A stretch of DNA of 64,000 nt, taken from Saccharum officinarum. Taxonomy: Eukaryota > Streptophyta > Magnoliopsida > Poales > Poaceae. Positions 46,127-57,979 of this stretch are shown piece by piece (position 1 is the first letter of the stretch; every line of letters begins with the position of its first letter). Under the pieces are notes generated by a model. That model ran no database searches and had not been told where the DNA came from. It saw only the letters and a program-made list of their open reading frames with translations. The position numbers and the translations under genes are program-made. The stretch covers positions 8,035,451-8,099,450 of the forward strand of contig CM036209.1 in assembly GCA_020631735.1 (NCBI GenBank), read 5' to 3'.

Positions 46127-47442
46127 AATGAACCAAAGGCACAAGATAGACTCCAAGCTATGCTCAGATCATTGGCCGGATTAGTCATCAAATCACATAA
46201 TGATTAAACTCAAAACTCTGCTTCAAAAATGCTAGTATCGATGGCACAACTCTATAGTCTATATAGGTGTATTCACAGGCTTTCATCTCCTAAACACAAA
46301 TTTAGATAAAAACCAGAAAGAAAGACTTCACAACACTCTGATTAGTCTGGCAGTAGACACAACGAGAGTTTTGCGTGCGTCTTATGACTTGGACCCTAAA
46401 GAACTATTGCGTATGAAGCTTGGAACTTTGCGTACTCCTTTAGAGAGACCTGGAGGGCATCAGATTACAGTAAGTTTCGTGAACTCATTCCACGAGCCAT
46501 GCAAATGACCTGAGTAAACATAGAGTTCCAACAAGTTGGGATAGTATTTATGGAGCAGGAAGGATACATGAATTTCTCATGAATTAAGCACTAGATACAT
46601 ATGAGATGGATCATGGTGCCTATTTTACTCCATGTAGCAAGCTAAGCCTAAGCGTGGTCCATAGAGATGGATCGATAACATGTCCTTTTACTGAAACAGA
46701 AAGATATTCTTCTATTCTACACTAGTGACCTGCACTACAAACATACTAGAAGAAGGCTGCAACCTCTGCTGTGCGCCATGCATGTTGAGCAGAGACAGGC
46801 TAGAACCACCTAGCCTAGCTTGCAAAGGACTCCAGAGTAATAAGTATTGTTTAGAAACTCTAATGCATTTCCTAGGAATACAAGGCAAAGGATCAATCCC
46901 ATTTTACAAGCTAAACCAAATGTGACACCAATGAACCTAACTGGAACTAGTGCAAAGATTGCAAATCAGATTACACTACTAACATATTCTCAGCGAACAA
47001 AAAATAGAGAAAAGGGAACTCTGAACCAGTGCAGTCATGCAAACAGAAAGTGATGTACAACATAAATTTTAGAACTTTTCAAAGACTAGTAAACAACACA
47101 TATACAATAGAGGTTCAGTTGCAGGAAATGCTAGAAGAAAATGCTACTGTATTGATATGAACTTGCAGGAAATCCATCTTCACAAAAAGTTCAGTTGTAG
47201 GTAAACTATTGTATGTGTATCAGGTTCAGTAAGCAAGGAATCAACCTTCTTCACAGGAATTGTAAGGGGACTGCACTAGGACATGTAACACATACTGCCA
47301 TCTGATGGTTTTAACCAAGTCAAATATTTCACTACATACTGCTACTGATGGTTTTAACCAAAAGCACACAACAGACAGATAAGAAAATAAATTTCACTCA
47401 TGTTGATTCTAAGCAAAAAAATGGTATTGAATCTCACCTTCT
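46127..47442. other. No recognised gene (hAT 3' flank)
   Basis: Equivalent of 28944-30257. The open plus-strand stretch with GTAAGT at its end recurs at about 46236-46511. No hAT terminal repeat was identified with confidence. Confidence 0.4.
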
Positions 47443-49617
47443 TCACTGAATTTCATCAAGAAGACAACGATCAATCGACTCCATACTGAATTTGGTTGAA
47501 CCAGAAGCACGGAACCAATATTGTAAGCACATTAATTCTTCCACAGTCTTGGGAGTCAAGCGGCTTCGAAAGTCTGAGATAAGTCTTCTCGCAAGGCTGA
47601 AAGCAGATTCGGATGGAACTGATGAGGCAGGCGCCACCAACACATCTCGAGCCATACAGGAAAGAGTTGGATACTCTAGACTTTTATTCTTCCACCAACC
47701 AAGAATATCAAAGTCATCACTTCGAGGTATGGCTTGCTTTGAAAGGTACGCTTCAAGCTCCGTAGGTACCTCATTGGTAGGTTGGCTATTGAGATTCACG
47801 TGGTTGTCCCAATCAGCGTATCTTCCACTTGCATTTGTCCATACACTAACACAAGGAGCTTGTGCTATTTCTTGACCATCTGAGTAATCTTTGAATAGCT
47901 CCACTAAGGTCTTCTTTACTATTTCAATTTTTGACTCAGCCTCACTCCCAAACGCTTGTTTCAAACAGAAGTCAACAAATCCAATTTTAAACCACGGATC
48001 AAAGATGACTGGAAATATAATTTGCAACCATGTTAACTTCCAGTACCTTTTAAACTTCCTTTGCATGTACTGAATTGTCTATGTAAGGTCTCCATCTGCC
48101 TCAGGAACTTGGTTCTCCAAAATCGACATGATTTCCCAAATCTCGTGAAAATGCAAATTTGTTGTTGGATAGAGTGATCCTGAGACAACTACGGTTGCAT
48201 CAAAGAAGACCTTAAACAACTCACATACTATTCTTGCTTTTTCCCACTCTTCAGATGTGGGTGCAAAGGTATATTCTTGATCTTGTTGTGTTAATGACTC
48301 AAAAGTTCTCTTCAACTCAAAAGAAGTCTTCAACATAAGATACGTTGAATTCCAACGAGTACATGTATCAACCTTTAGGAGCTTTGGTGAATGATCTGTT
48401 GTTGGATAGAGCTGTTGAATGATCTCTTGAAATTTTTGTTTCCGTGAGGTAGACCCTTGAATATACTTCACGCTTTCTCTGACCTTGTGCACAATTGGAT
48501 TGATAATTTCAAATCCTGCTTTGCATATCAAGTTGAGCACATGTTCTGCACATCGCTGATGAAGCAACTTTCCTTTTCCCAATAACATTTTCTTCTCCAA
48601 CAAATTAGCCTTCAAGAGCTTCATCATCGCATTGTTGTTGCTTGCATTATCTGATTGCAAACAACTTATCTTCAATGTTCCATTCCTGGAGAAACTTCAG
48701 AACAGCATTGAACATTGCAACACCCATGTCTTCATGAAAGAGAACTTCAAAATCCGCTTGTGCATCTTCCAATCATCATCGGTGAAGTGTCATGTGATGC
48801 ACATGTATCCCAAGGTCTGGTTGGATGTCCACATATCCATTGTCAATGAAACTCTGCCCTTGACATTCTTGAAGACATCTAGCAAAACTTGTCTTTCCTC
48901 TAGATATTTCTTTGAGCAATGATCAGTGATTGTCCTCCTTGAGACCATCTTGAACACAGGGTTTAAGCTGGACACAAACCTTCTAAAACCATCATAATCT
49001 ACAATAGACAGAGGGAATCCATGAACATATATCATTCGAGCCAGCTCTTTCCTAGAGACATCTTGGTTAAATCTCCAATCCTTCAAAGTGATTCCCTCTG
49101 GAGACATGACGGTTGATTTTAGTTGATTCACAACTTGTGTCACACTCAACCTTGCTTTACACCGCTTTAAGTGTGTAGACATAGCACTTGTTCCCGCTCC
49201 ACGCTTAGCACTAATCTCTGTATTGCAGTGCACACATTGCCCTTTTGTAACTACACCACCAACACGGATTTTGGAGAATTCATCCCAAACCTTTGATCTG
49301 AACTGTCTATTTTCTTCACCATATAGGAAGCCATCAATCATATGTGGCTTAATTCGCCCCTCAACAGTGTACCCTCTGTCAAATTCATCTGAATCTTCAC
49401 CTCCATAACCCTGTCCTGACCAACCATCACCCATTTCACCATCGAAACCAGCACTTGGATCCACATCATGATGATCATCGACATCATCCTCAGCCTCATC
49501 ACCAGCAAACATTTGTTTTGCTCTTTCAGCTTCAAGCATACTAGTTGGACGGGGAGTTCTTTTCCGCTTCGATCCACTGCTGGAATCAATGGCAAACATT
49601 TGGTATATTAGAATCAA
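47443..49617 (-). pseudogene. hAT transposase with BED zinc finger, three breaks
   Basis: Read on the minus strand. An acidic, Gly-rich N-terminus is followed by a BED-type zinc finger (CVHCNTEISAKRGAG ... THLKRC) and the hAT core (DMWTSNQTLGYM, SDNASNNNAMMKLL, HQRCAEHVLNLI, RWNSTYLMLKTSFEL). The C-terminal hATC dimerisation domain follows (DILGWWKNKSLEYPTLSCMA, SVPSESAFSLARRLI, LTPKTVEELMCLQYW). The protein would cut and paste hAT elements with 8-bp duplications. It is disabled by TGA 48790-48792, a frameshift between about 48680 and 48780, and TAG 48079-48081. The first exon is probably upstream: a TTCCAG acceptor-like site precedes CAGTGGATCGAAG near 49580. It resembles the plant DAYSLEEPER/RICESLEEPER-like group, but the breaks argue against domestication. 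Confidence 0.88.
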
Positions 49618-50592
49618 GATAGAGTTATTTCTAGTCTGCAGAATTCAAGTATAAGATAGGCAAGGAAAATGAGCAAGTGAGTATAAGACTGTCTACAAAG
49701 ATCCACTGCTGTAGTTTGGTACTCTGTAAATTATAGCAGCAAGTAATTAAGTACACATTTTATAACTAGTGCATTAATTCAAGATACATGAACAGTCCAG
49801 TCAGGCTGTTCATGTATCACAAAACAATAACTCAGGCAGTAACTTTTCACAAAACAACAAGTTTCATGCAAGGCACAATACAATCAGAAACAAAGTAGAA
49901 TAGGGACCATCGGGATAAGTTATCACTTGGATAGGAACTGTCACAACGTGGGTGTTGAAGTGATATCGGGATGTTGGATGTCAGGTGGTAGAGTCTCACC
50001 CCTAGAGGTAGGGCATCGCTCCTGCCCCGCTTCAGTCCTGCTTCGCTTTAGTCTTGTCTGCTCTTCTCCTGGTTGCTGTAACTACAGAGGCATACAACTG
50101 ATTAGTTGTGCCACTAATTGACAGAACCAATTGGCTCAATGTGATCTGGACTGGGATTTAGCATGACATAGTAAACCAGATACTATTTTCCTTTTCATCA
50201 GAAAAACGATCCAAACAAGTTTAAAAGATTAACAACAATTAAAAGCAATTTTGAACCATCTATAAATGTACATCAATAATATGGTGTATATTTCAGGGAA
50301 AGAACATAAAAGACAGGAAACTGAACTTGTAGAGTACTTTCGCTTCTTTTGTACATGCATAGGCACTTAGGCAGGATTCAGTCGTCCTTGTTCTGGAGAA
50401 AACTAAAGAACAAGGAGATAAAACTACACACGTGAAGTTTAATGTCCTGTTTAAATTTTCTTGCTGACAGATTTGGCCTATAGCCACTACAGGTTAATTT
50501 TTTTGCTAACAAGTTTGGCCAGTGCGTGCATTTTCTTGGTGCAAATTACTGAATGCATATTATTTATTAAATCTTAAGACCACTAATGAATG
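49618..50592. other. No recognised gene
   Basis: AT-rich 5' flank of the hAT gene. A hairpin is at 49783-49818. A GC-richer patch at 49920-50100 has short TCCTG/CTTCG repeats. It ends at the gypsy target site CTGCA (50593-50597). Confidence 0.45.
49783..49818. other. Perfect 13-bp hairpin
   Basis: GATACATGAACAG (49783-49795), a 10-base loop, then CTGTTCATGTATC (49806-49818). Confidence 0.85.
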
Positions 50593-50597
50593 CTGCA

Positions 50598-53447
50598 TGT
50601 AACACCCAAAAATTCTAAACTTTAGAAATAAGGAATTTCAAATAATTTAGATAGTGATTAATGAGAAATTAAAATTTAAGAAATATTTGGTGTTGCATTC
50701 ATGCTGTTGCATTTATTTTATTTTGTGGTGTGGATATATTTGTTTTATTTTGAATTGGTTTGAAGAATTTTATTTGGAATAGTTTGAAAACAAGTAAATA
50801 AAGAAAAGAAAGAAGAAAAGAAAAAAAACACTTACCTGATTGGCCCGGCGGCCCAGCTGACTGACGGCCCGAATTCTCCTCCGCGCCAGCGACCGCGAGA
50901 GCCCAGCAGCCGAGCCAGCCGAGCTAGTAGCCGCGCTTTCCCTCCCCTCTCTTGGTCGCTGACCGGTGGGGCTCGGATGTCGGATGCTCCTCCTATCTTG
51001 CGTAACCGAGCCGGTCACAACCCCATCGACGAACCGCAACCGAATCTGCGTATCTAAGGAGTCCCTTTCCAAATTGATCACGCCACTATCCTATATAAGC
51101 TAGAACCGCACCTTTCATACCCTTTTTATTCGGATTTTGGGTTGTTTTTGCCCTAGCCGCGCCTTGGAACCCTAGAAGCCACGGTGGAGGCGAATTCGTC
51201 GGCTACTTCACGTTCTAGTCGCTGTAAGTTGCTCTATTAGCTTTAGTTCGTTGATGTGACATGATTTGTTCTATCAATTTTGATGTTAAGGTCGTGTTGT
51301 GTTCTTACCGTGTGAAGGAGCTAAGCCGTCCGCCTTTTGGAGCCGCCCGTCGTTCCCGTGCCGTGATTGACCGTCTTAGAGCTCTAGGTGAGATCGCAAT
51401 GAGCTTCCCGTTCGATTGGTACCAACCGCGCATGTTTTGGTGAAGTTTAGGGCGGGTTTGGCGAGTCCGGCGGGCCGCCGGCCATGGCGCCGCCGTGGGG
51501 TTCGGGCGGAGCGACGGAAGCGCCGCCGGTCTCCTCTGGAAGAGATGTGGGCCGTCCGATCTTGGATAAGCGGCCAAGATTAGATCTTACCTCTTCGCGT
51601 GGCAAAATTTTTAAAGAGCCCCTTAGTTTTTCAGAATTTAACCCGCCGTCCAAAGCGTAAAGCTGGAGATACGTATTCACGTTTTGAAAGCGTATTTACT
51701 CCCGGATTAATCAAAAATACGTTTTCAGGTATTTACAGTTTTGCCACTAAACTTGTTTTGATCATAAAATCTTCGTTTTAACTCCGATTTGACCCGTTCA
51801 AGTTGCGTTAGGTTCGTATTTGTGAGATCTACATGTTAGTATAGTTGTATAGTAGGTTGGGAAAGTTTAATTTTCGAGTTTATATTAAAATAATTATTTA
51901 TCTATAGGAAATCTTAGAAAATTCATAACTTATACGTTTTAACTCCGAATTTGGTGATCTTTGCGTCTGTGTGATCGTAGAAACGTGTAGAAGAGTTTTA
52001 TAAACTTTTATTACTGTTTTGTTATTGTTGGTGTACTGTTCTAATTGTATCTCTTTGTTTGTTTCGTGTATGTTTGATTGGATGCATGTGTGTTGTTGAT
52101 TGATGATCGAGTATAGACGGTGAGCAGTATCTGGACGATCAAGAGTATTATTTTGAGCCAGACCAGCAGTATCATCAGAAAAGCTTTGATTAAGGCAAGT
52201 ATAACATGGGACCATCCTTGTTGTCCTATTCACTGAAATTATCATACATATGCATGTGTCTTCCTTGACAACCTTAGAGATTATAACTTAGTGATTGATA
52301 TCTTGTTTCCTTGTCACCTATGGGTTGTGCATTTGGGTAGCTATTGCTAGTGCTTAATTATGAACAATGATCTTGTAATTTGACTAATGGATTATGCAAT
52401 CAACCTTTAATGATGATTTTATTACTGTTGAAAAGGGGCTAGAGCAAGGGGTTATATTGTTGCTCTGGTTTCTCTCCGTAAGGACTTATCTGTACATGAC
52501 CATCCGGGACATACAGTACAGCTGTGAGGGCTATATGGCTCTGGCTTTAGTTGTTCAAGAGACCTTTTCTAGCTTGTTAGAGGTTACCTTAAATGGCGTA
52601 AGAATGGCTTGCCACTTTGGGTGTAGTGCGAGCCCCTGGCCTAGTGTGTATAGGCTGCGGTTGTTGTGCCACAGGGAAGGGGGGTTCTACATCTGCCTGC
52701 CGAGTGAATCTAATGGCCCTAACTTGTTAGACGAACTTTTGAGTGGCTTTATATGGTCTCTGATGTTTTGGGCCTTGCAAACCCATGCATTTGGAAATCA
52801 TGACTCACAGTGAAAGTGTACACCTCTGCGCAGAGTTAAAAACTGGTATACTAGCCGTGCTCACGGATACGAGCGGCCTTGGAACATCTACAGAATAGTT
52901 GATCACCATTGTTGTATCATGCTTAATTATTGTTGATTATTATTATGCTCATGTTAATGCTATTCATTATCCTTATTACAATTGATCATTGATTCATTAA
53001 TGGGAATTGGAATACCTTGATGCTACTCAATTGCTAATTATATGATGATTAAAAGCTAAACGCAGTCAAACAGTGTCTAGCCTTTTTGAGCCTCATGAAC
53101 CCTATGTTATACTTGTTGAGTTCGACATGGACTCACTCTTGCTATTTCCCCAACACTCCAGTGTGTAGTAAGATGCTACTCGGAAGAAGGACAAAGGTGT
53201 AGTGGAGTTTCCAGAAGACTAGTAGAAGTGCTAGGCATATGTTACCCCCAGTCAGCCGTCCCTGAGAAGAATGGAGCCCGAAGTTTAGTCACCGTTCCGC
53301 GATACTCTGATGTAAGTGTTAATATAGCTATGTATACGTTATATAATAACATTGTTTCTGATACTTTTTCATTCTGGCATATGTGTGGACTTCCTGGGCA
53401 CACATATGATTAGCCTGGTTTTGTTCTTTAGAAAACCGGGTGTGACA
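50598..53447 (+). repeat. 5' LTR of the gypsy element
   Basis: A GC-rich promoter and leader (50840-51600) is followed by AT-rich sequence. A 139-codon open frame at 52394-52813, partly open again in the other LTR at 59762-60196, has no recognisable motif. Confidence 0.95.
51092..51099 (+). promoter_or_regulatory. TATA box, gypsy 5' LTR
   Basis: TATATAAG just after the GC-rich U3 block. Confidence 0.65.
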
Positions 53448-53450
53448 GAG

Positions 53451-53463
53451 TGGTATCAGAGCG
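53451..53463 (+). promoter_or_regulatory. Primer binding site of the gypsy element
   Basis: TGGTATCAGAGCG, 3 bp after the LTR; complementary to initiator Met tRNA. Confidence 0.9.
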
Positions 53464-55812
53464 GTGTTGACTGTAGGACGTATGCCAAGTAGCATTGGAC
53501 GTATTCTAAAACTTATTTTACGATAAAACTATTTTGTCATCCCTTGACTCATTGATTTTGACTATTCCTCTTCCTTGTCTTGTTGTATCCTCTCCTTGAT
53601 AGCTTCCTTTGAGCTATTATTTCTTACTCCCTTGGATTTTGTTTTATGTTGTTTTTACTAAAAGTTTTCTGATCTTACCTGGTTCAAAGATTCGATGGCT
53701 TTTCATCATCCATATTTTTTTTCTTAGGATGATCACCATTGTTGAAGAAGCACGTGTAGTACCGATGATGTGATGTGTGCTTGTTTTGCTTGATGTGTTG
53801 CTTGTGTGTTGTTCTTGTTCTCGTGTTTCAAGGTTAGGGATGTGAGTTACTTTGGTGTCCCCTAGTTTCTTTTTCTTAAGGGGGTAGCAAAGTTGTGAGT
53901 GTTGCAAGATGAATGTTTCGTATGTCCTAGAGCTTCACTTGGAAGAAGTGGTTATCTCTATGATTGGAAGTCTATAGTTAGTTTCATGAAAACTTAGATG
54001 ACATCACCCCCATATCAAGTATGTTTGGTAAGTTTTAAGTGAAGGACTTATCATTAGCAGCAAGCTTTAGAGAAAGTGTTGCCTTCAATGACATCGTCAG
54101 GTGAAACAAGATCTTTGTTAAGTGGGGTAGCATCTGCTATCAACAACAGCAAGTCCTGAATATCTCAAGCGACGAGGCATGAAGAGGCATGAAGAACTAA
54201 AGATCAAACTTATCTTTCTTGTCATCTTTTGGCTATCCTCGATCCATGTCTTATATCTCATCAACACAAAGCAAAGAAGCATGAAGACTTGAAGATTAGT
54301 GTTATCTATCTCTCTAGTGTCTTTGAATCTCGTTTCTACCTTATCCTGTTTTTTTTATAGCAGTCTGTCTTCCTTAGCTTATATCTCTATTTTTGGATGC
54401 CCAAAAATCATGGATAAATTCTGGACAATAGTAGACTTCAATATTTTTCTCTGACCGTAAGAACCACCCTGATATCTATTATGGTTTGGGAGTTATGAAA
54501 ATCACAAGGCGACGCATCTGTGCTGTCAGCAATCTGGAATAGTTTCTGTTGTGCACAGTTTTCGACTACCTTAACTGCAGAATTTGGAAAAGTGTTCTAT
54601 AAGGAAGTTGTAGTAAATTTGATAAGCTTTCCAACGGTATAAGCTACAATATCATTGGATTCGTAGAACTCGAGATATAACCGTATTTCTGCACTGCCAT
54701 TTTTCTGCTCGCGAGGAAGTACAAGTTACTTGTTCTTGCATATGCTCATGAGTCTCTTTGACATGATAGAAGGACACGATAGTAGTTATCACTCAGAAAC
54801 AAATGCAAGCTATCCTTTGGTGTTCTCTAGTTGATATCTTCTTAAGAGGGTTTGTCGAACTAAAAGACGATACAAGATGGAGGTTTATATGTTCTATTTC
54901 GTCACCTGGAAGCATCAGCTAGCTACATGGTTGTAAAGTCACTATCGAGCGCAAGTATCTTTTCTCAGAGTGGTAATCTGTTAGAACCATCTACAAGGAT
55001 TATAAGGGTCTAAAGGACACCTTTATAAAGTTGGTTATGAGCTTGTGGCATCATCATTGGATAAGAGTTGATGAAGGAAAAAAAAAACTTAAGGAGCAAG
55101 CTTATAAGGAGATTGACCAATTAAGGGCGGAGTTAGGTCGTCACAAGATTTATGAGAAGCTTAACTAGGAAGTAGGAAAAATCCCTAGGTAATAAGAACG
55201 ATAGTAGTTGCGAGTCAATTTTAAGTTGGATTGTTTTGAGAGTCAGTTTGTGGTGTGAACAATTGTGTGATTGATGGATTGTTAATGTGATAATGTGTGA
55301 TTTGGATCCTTGTAATATGTGCTGGAGTTTTGTAGACATGCCTACAAGTTCCATGGTTAAGAATATTAAGTTTGATCAAAATATATTAGTTGAATATGAG
55401 GTTAACTTAGTTCTGTCCTTTGCTGATTTTTGATCAGTCTGGGATGTTTTAGGAATAACTTAAAATCCGTTCATGAGAAATTTAAGAAATTTTACTGGGA
55501 ATAATTAGACTTCTATATCTATCCAACCCCAGAAGAATCACTTTATTATCTATTATGAGCTAAGAGATATACCTGTTTCAAGTTGGAGTTACTGCACAGT
55601 CTGGAATTCTGAAACAGTTTCGGTTAAGTTCAGTTTTTGGCCAATTTATTGACAGAATCAGAAAAAGTGTTGTGAGTAGAAGTTGTAGATAATTTTGTAA
55701 GCTTTCCAACCATGTAAAGATCATCTGAATTAGACGTCTGTAGCTCGAGATGTAACAGTTTTACTGAGTTACTGAAATTGGAATTTGCACAGAGAAATTA
55801 GATTTTGCTTAT
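53464..55812 (+). other. Non-coding interior replacing gag-protease-RT
   Basis: 2.35 kb with no gag knuckle, protease DSG/DTG or RT YVDD motif in any frame I could read. It carries two related segments at 54580-54700 and 55654-55780. A CAAAGCAAAGAAGCATGAAGA-type duplication is near 54180-54290. An in-frame pol opens only from about 55813. Confidence 0.7.
54580..55780 (+). repeat. Two diverged copies of a ~120-bp leader motif
   Basis: 54580-54700 and 55654-55780 share the order GAAAAAGTGTT ... GAAGTTGTAG ... AAGCTTTCCAAC ... CTCGAGATRTAAC. Traces occur at 3385-3440 and 11830-11930, inside other gypsy-derived DNA. Confidence 0.6.
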
Positions 55813-57935
55813 CTATTGAATTGGAAACCACCTACTGATGCTAGCGAGATTCGTAGTTTCTTGGGATTAGCTGGATATTACAGACGGTGTATTGAAGGGT
55901 TTTTTAAACTTGCTAAACCTATGACATCTCTATTAGAGAAGAATGCCAAGTTTGTGTGGTCGGATAAATGTCAAGCTAGTTTTGAGGAATTGAAGAAGAG
56001 GTTGACCACAGCGCCTGTTTTGGTTTTGCCAGATTTGAGTAAGAAGTTTTCTATTTATTGTGATGCTTCTTGTCAAGGTTTGGGATGTGTTCTTATGCAA
56101 GAAGGCAGAGTTGTGGTTTATGCATCTAGGCAGTTGAGAAAGCATGAGTTGAATTATCCTACACAAGATTTGGAGTTAGCAGCTGTAGTTCATGCTTTAA
56201 AGATTGGGAGACATTATTTGATTGGACATAAGAGTGATATATACACTGATCATAAGAGTTTGAAGTATATTTTCACTCAGTCAGATCTGAATTTGAGGCA
56301 ACACAGATGGTTACAGTTGATTAAGGATTATGATATTGAGATACACTATCATCCTGGTAAGGCTAATAAAGTAGCTGATGCTCTTAGTAGGAAAAGTTAT
56401 GCCAATGAGATACGGACGTTGTTTATGACTAGTGAGTTATGTGCTGAATTTGAATATTTGAATTTAGGAATTGTTACTAATACAATGGAATTAGTGATAG
56501 AGCCTACTTTAGAGCAAGAAATCTACAAGGGTCAGTTGAAGGATGAGAAACTAAAGAAGATAGCGGAAGATATAGTGATTGGAAAGTCACCAGGCTTTCG
56601 GATGGATGATAATGGAATTTTGTGGTTTGGAAAGAGGCTGTGTGTACCTGAGGATCAAACTGTTAAATAGGCAATTCTTAGCGAAGCTCATGAGTCAGCT
56701 TATTTTATTCATCCTGGTAGTACTAAGATGTATTTGGATCTTAAACAAAAATATTGGTGGGTTGGATTAAAGCGAGATGTGGCTGAGTATGTGACATTGT
56801 GTGATACTTGTCAGAGGGTGAAAGCAGAGCATCAGAGACCTGCTGGATTATTGCAACCAATGAAGATTCCTGAATGGAAGTGAGAGGAAGTTGGTATGGA
56901 CTTTATAGTAGGGTTACCACGTACTCAGAGAGGATTTGATTCTATTTGGGTGATAGTAGATCGGTTAACCAAGGTTGCTCATTTTATACCAGTCAAGACT
57001 AATTATACGGGAGTACAATTAGCTACCTTGTATATGGAAAGAATAGTATGTTTGCATGGAGTTCCAAAGAAGATTGTATCTGATCGAGGATCGCAGTTTA
57101 CGTCACACTTTTGAAAAGCTGTACATGAATCTTTGGGAACAAAATTGAATTTTAGTACGGCATATCATTCACAGACAGATGGGCAGACTGAAAGGACCAA
57201 CTAGGTATTAGAGGATATGTTGAGAGCTTGTGCATTGCAATATGGAACTAGTTGGGATAAGAGTTTGCCTTATGCAGAATTCTCTTATAATAATAGTTAT
57301 CAACAGAGTCTTAAGATGGCACCGTTTGAAGCTTTGTATGGACGTAAGCGTAGAACTCCATTGTTTTGGGATCAGACAGGTGAATCTCAGGTGTTTGGTA
57401 CAGATGTTCCTAGAAACGCAGAAGATCAAGTGCGAGTGATTCGTGAGAATTTGAGAGTAGCGCAGTCTCGTCAGAAGAGTTATGCTGACAATAGAAGAAG
57501 AGATTTAGTTTTGAGGTAGGTGATTATGTCTATTTGAAGGTGTCACCTATGAGAAGTGTGAAGAGGTTTAACATGAAAGGTAAACTAGCACCAAGGTATG
57601 TTGGACCATTTAAAGTTATTGATAGACGTGGGGAAGTTGCTTATCAATTAGAATTGCCTGAGAATTTATCTGGAGTACATGATGTGTTTCATGTTTCATA
57701 CATTAAGAAGTGTTTGCGTGTGTCAGAAGAGCAGATACCTTTAGAAGAGTTAACTGTTAAAGAGGATCTTACATATGAAGAGTTTTCGATTAAGATTTTG
57801 GAAACTGCTGAGAGAGTTACTCGAGGTAGGGTTATTAAGATGTGCAAAGTACAGAGGAATCGATATTCAGAGGCAGAGGCAACTTGGGAAAGAGAGGATG
57901 AATTGAGAAAATCATATCCGCAATTGTTTGAGTAA
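55813..57935 (+). pseudogene. pol: Ty3/gypsy pol 3' part: RNase H, integrase, chromodomain-like tail
   Basis: It starts abruptly at the RT thumb (NWKPPTDASEIRSFLGLAGY). RNase H follows (FSIYCDASCQGLGCVLMQ, VVYASRQLRKHELNYPT, YTDHKSLKYIF, KVADALSRK). Then come the HHCC finger (HESAYFIHPG ... CDTCQR), the integrase core (GMDFIVGLPRT, VSDRGSQFTSHF, QTDGQTERTN), the APRYVGPFKVI tail and a chromodomain-like end (AEATWEREDELRKSYPQLFE). Breaks are TAG 56668, TGA 56881, TGA 57112, TAG 57202 and a 1-base deletion before TAG 57517. The two TGAs sit where Trp is normal and the two TAGs where Gln is normal. It cannot make an active protein. Confidence 0.92.
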
Positions 57936-57961
57936 GCAGTCCAATCTCGAGGACGAGATTC

Positions 57962-57979
57962 TTTTAAGGGGGTAGAACT
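57962..57979 (+). promoter_or_regulatory. Polypurine tract of the gypsy element
   Basis: TTTTAAGGGGGTAGAACT directly before the 3' LTR. Confidence 0.8.

Noticed and set aside
47443..49617. Domesticated hAT gene
   Set aside because: Two in-frame stops and a frameshift in conserved parts; no evidence of a maintained frame.
49985..50030. tRNA-like string GGTGGTAGAGTCTC...
   Set aside because: No cloverleaf pairing, no T-arm GTTCGAATC-type sequence, no acceptor stem.
52394..52813. 139-codon ORF in the gypsy LTR, partly repeated at 59762-60196
   Set aside because: Open in both LTRs only because the LTRs are nearly identical; no known motif; start differs by an indel.
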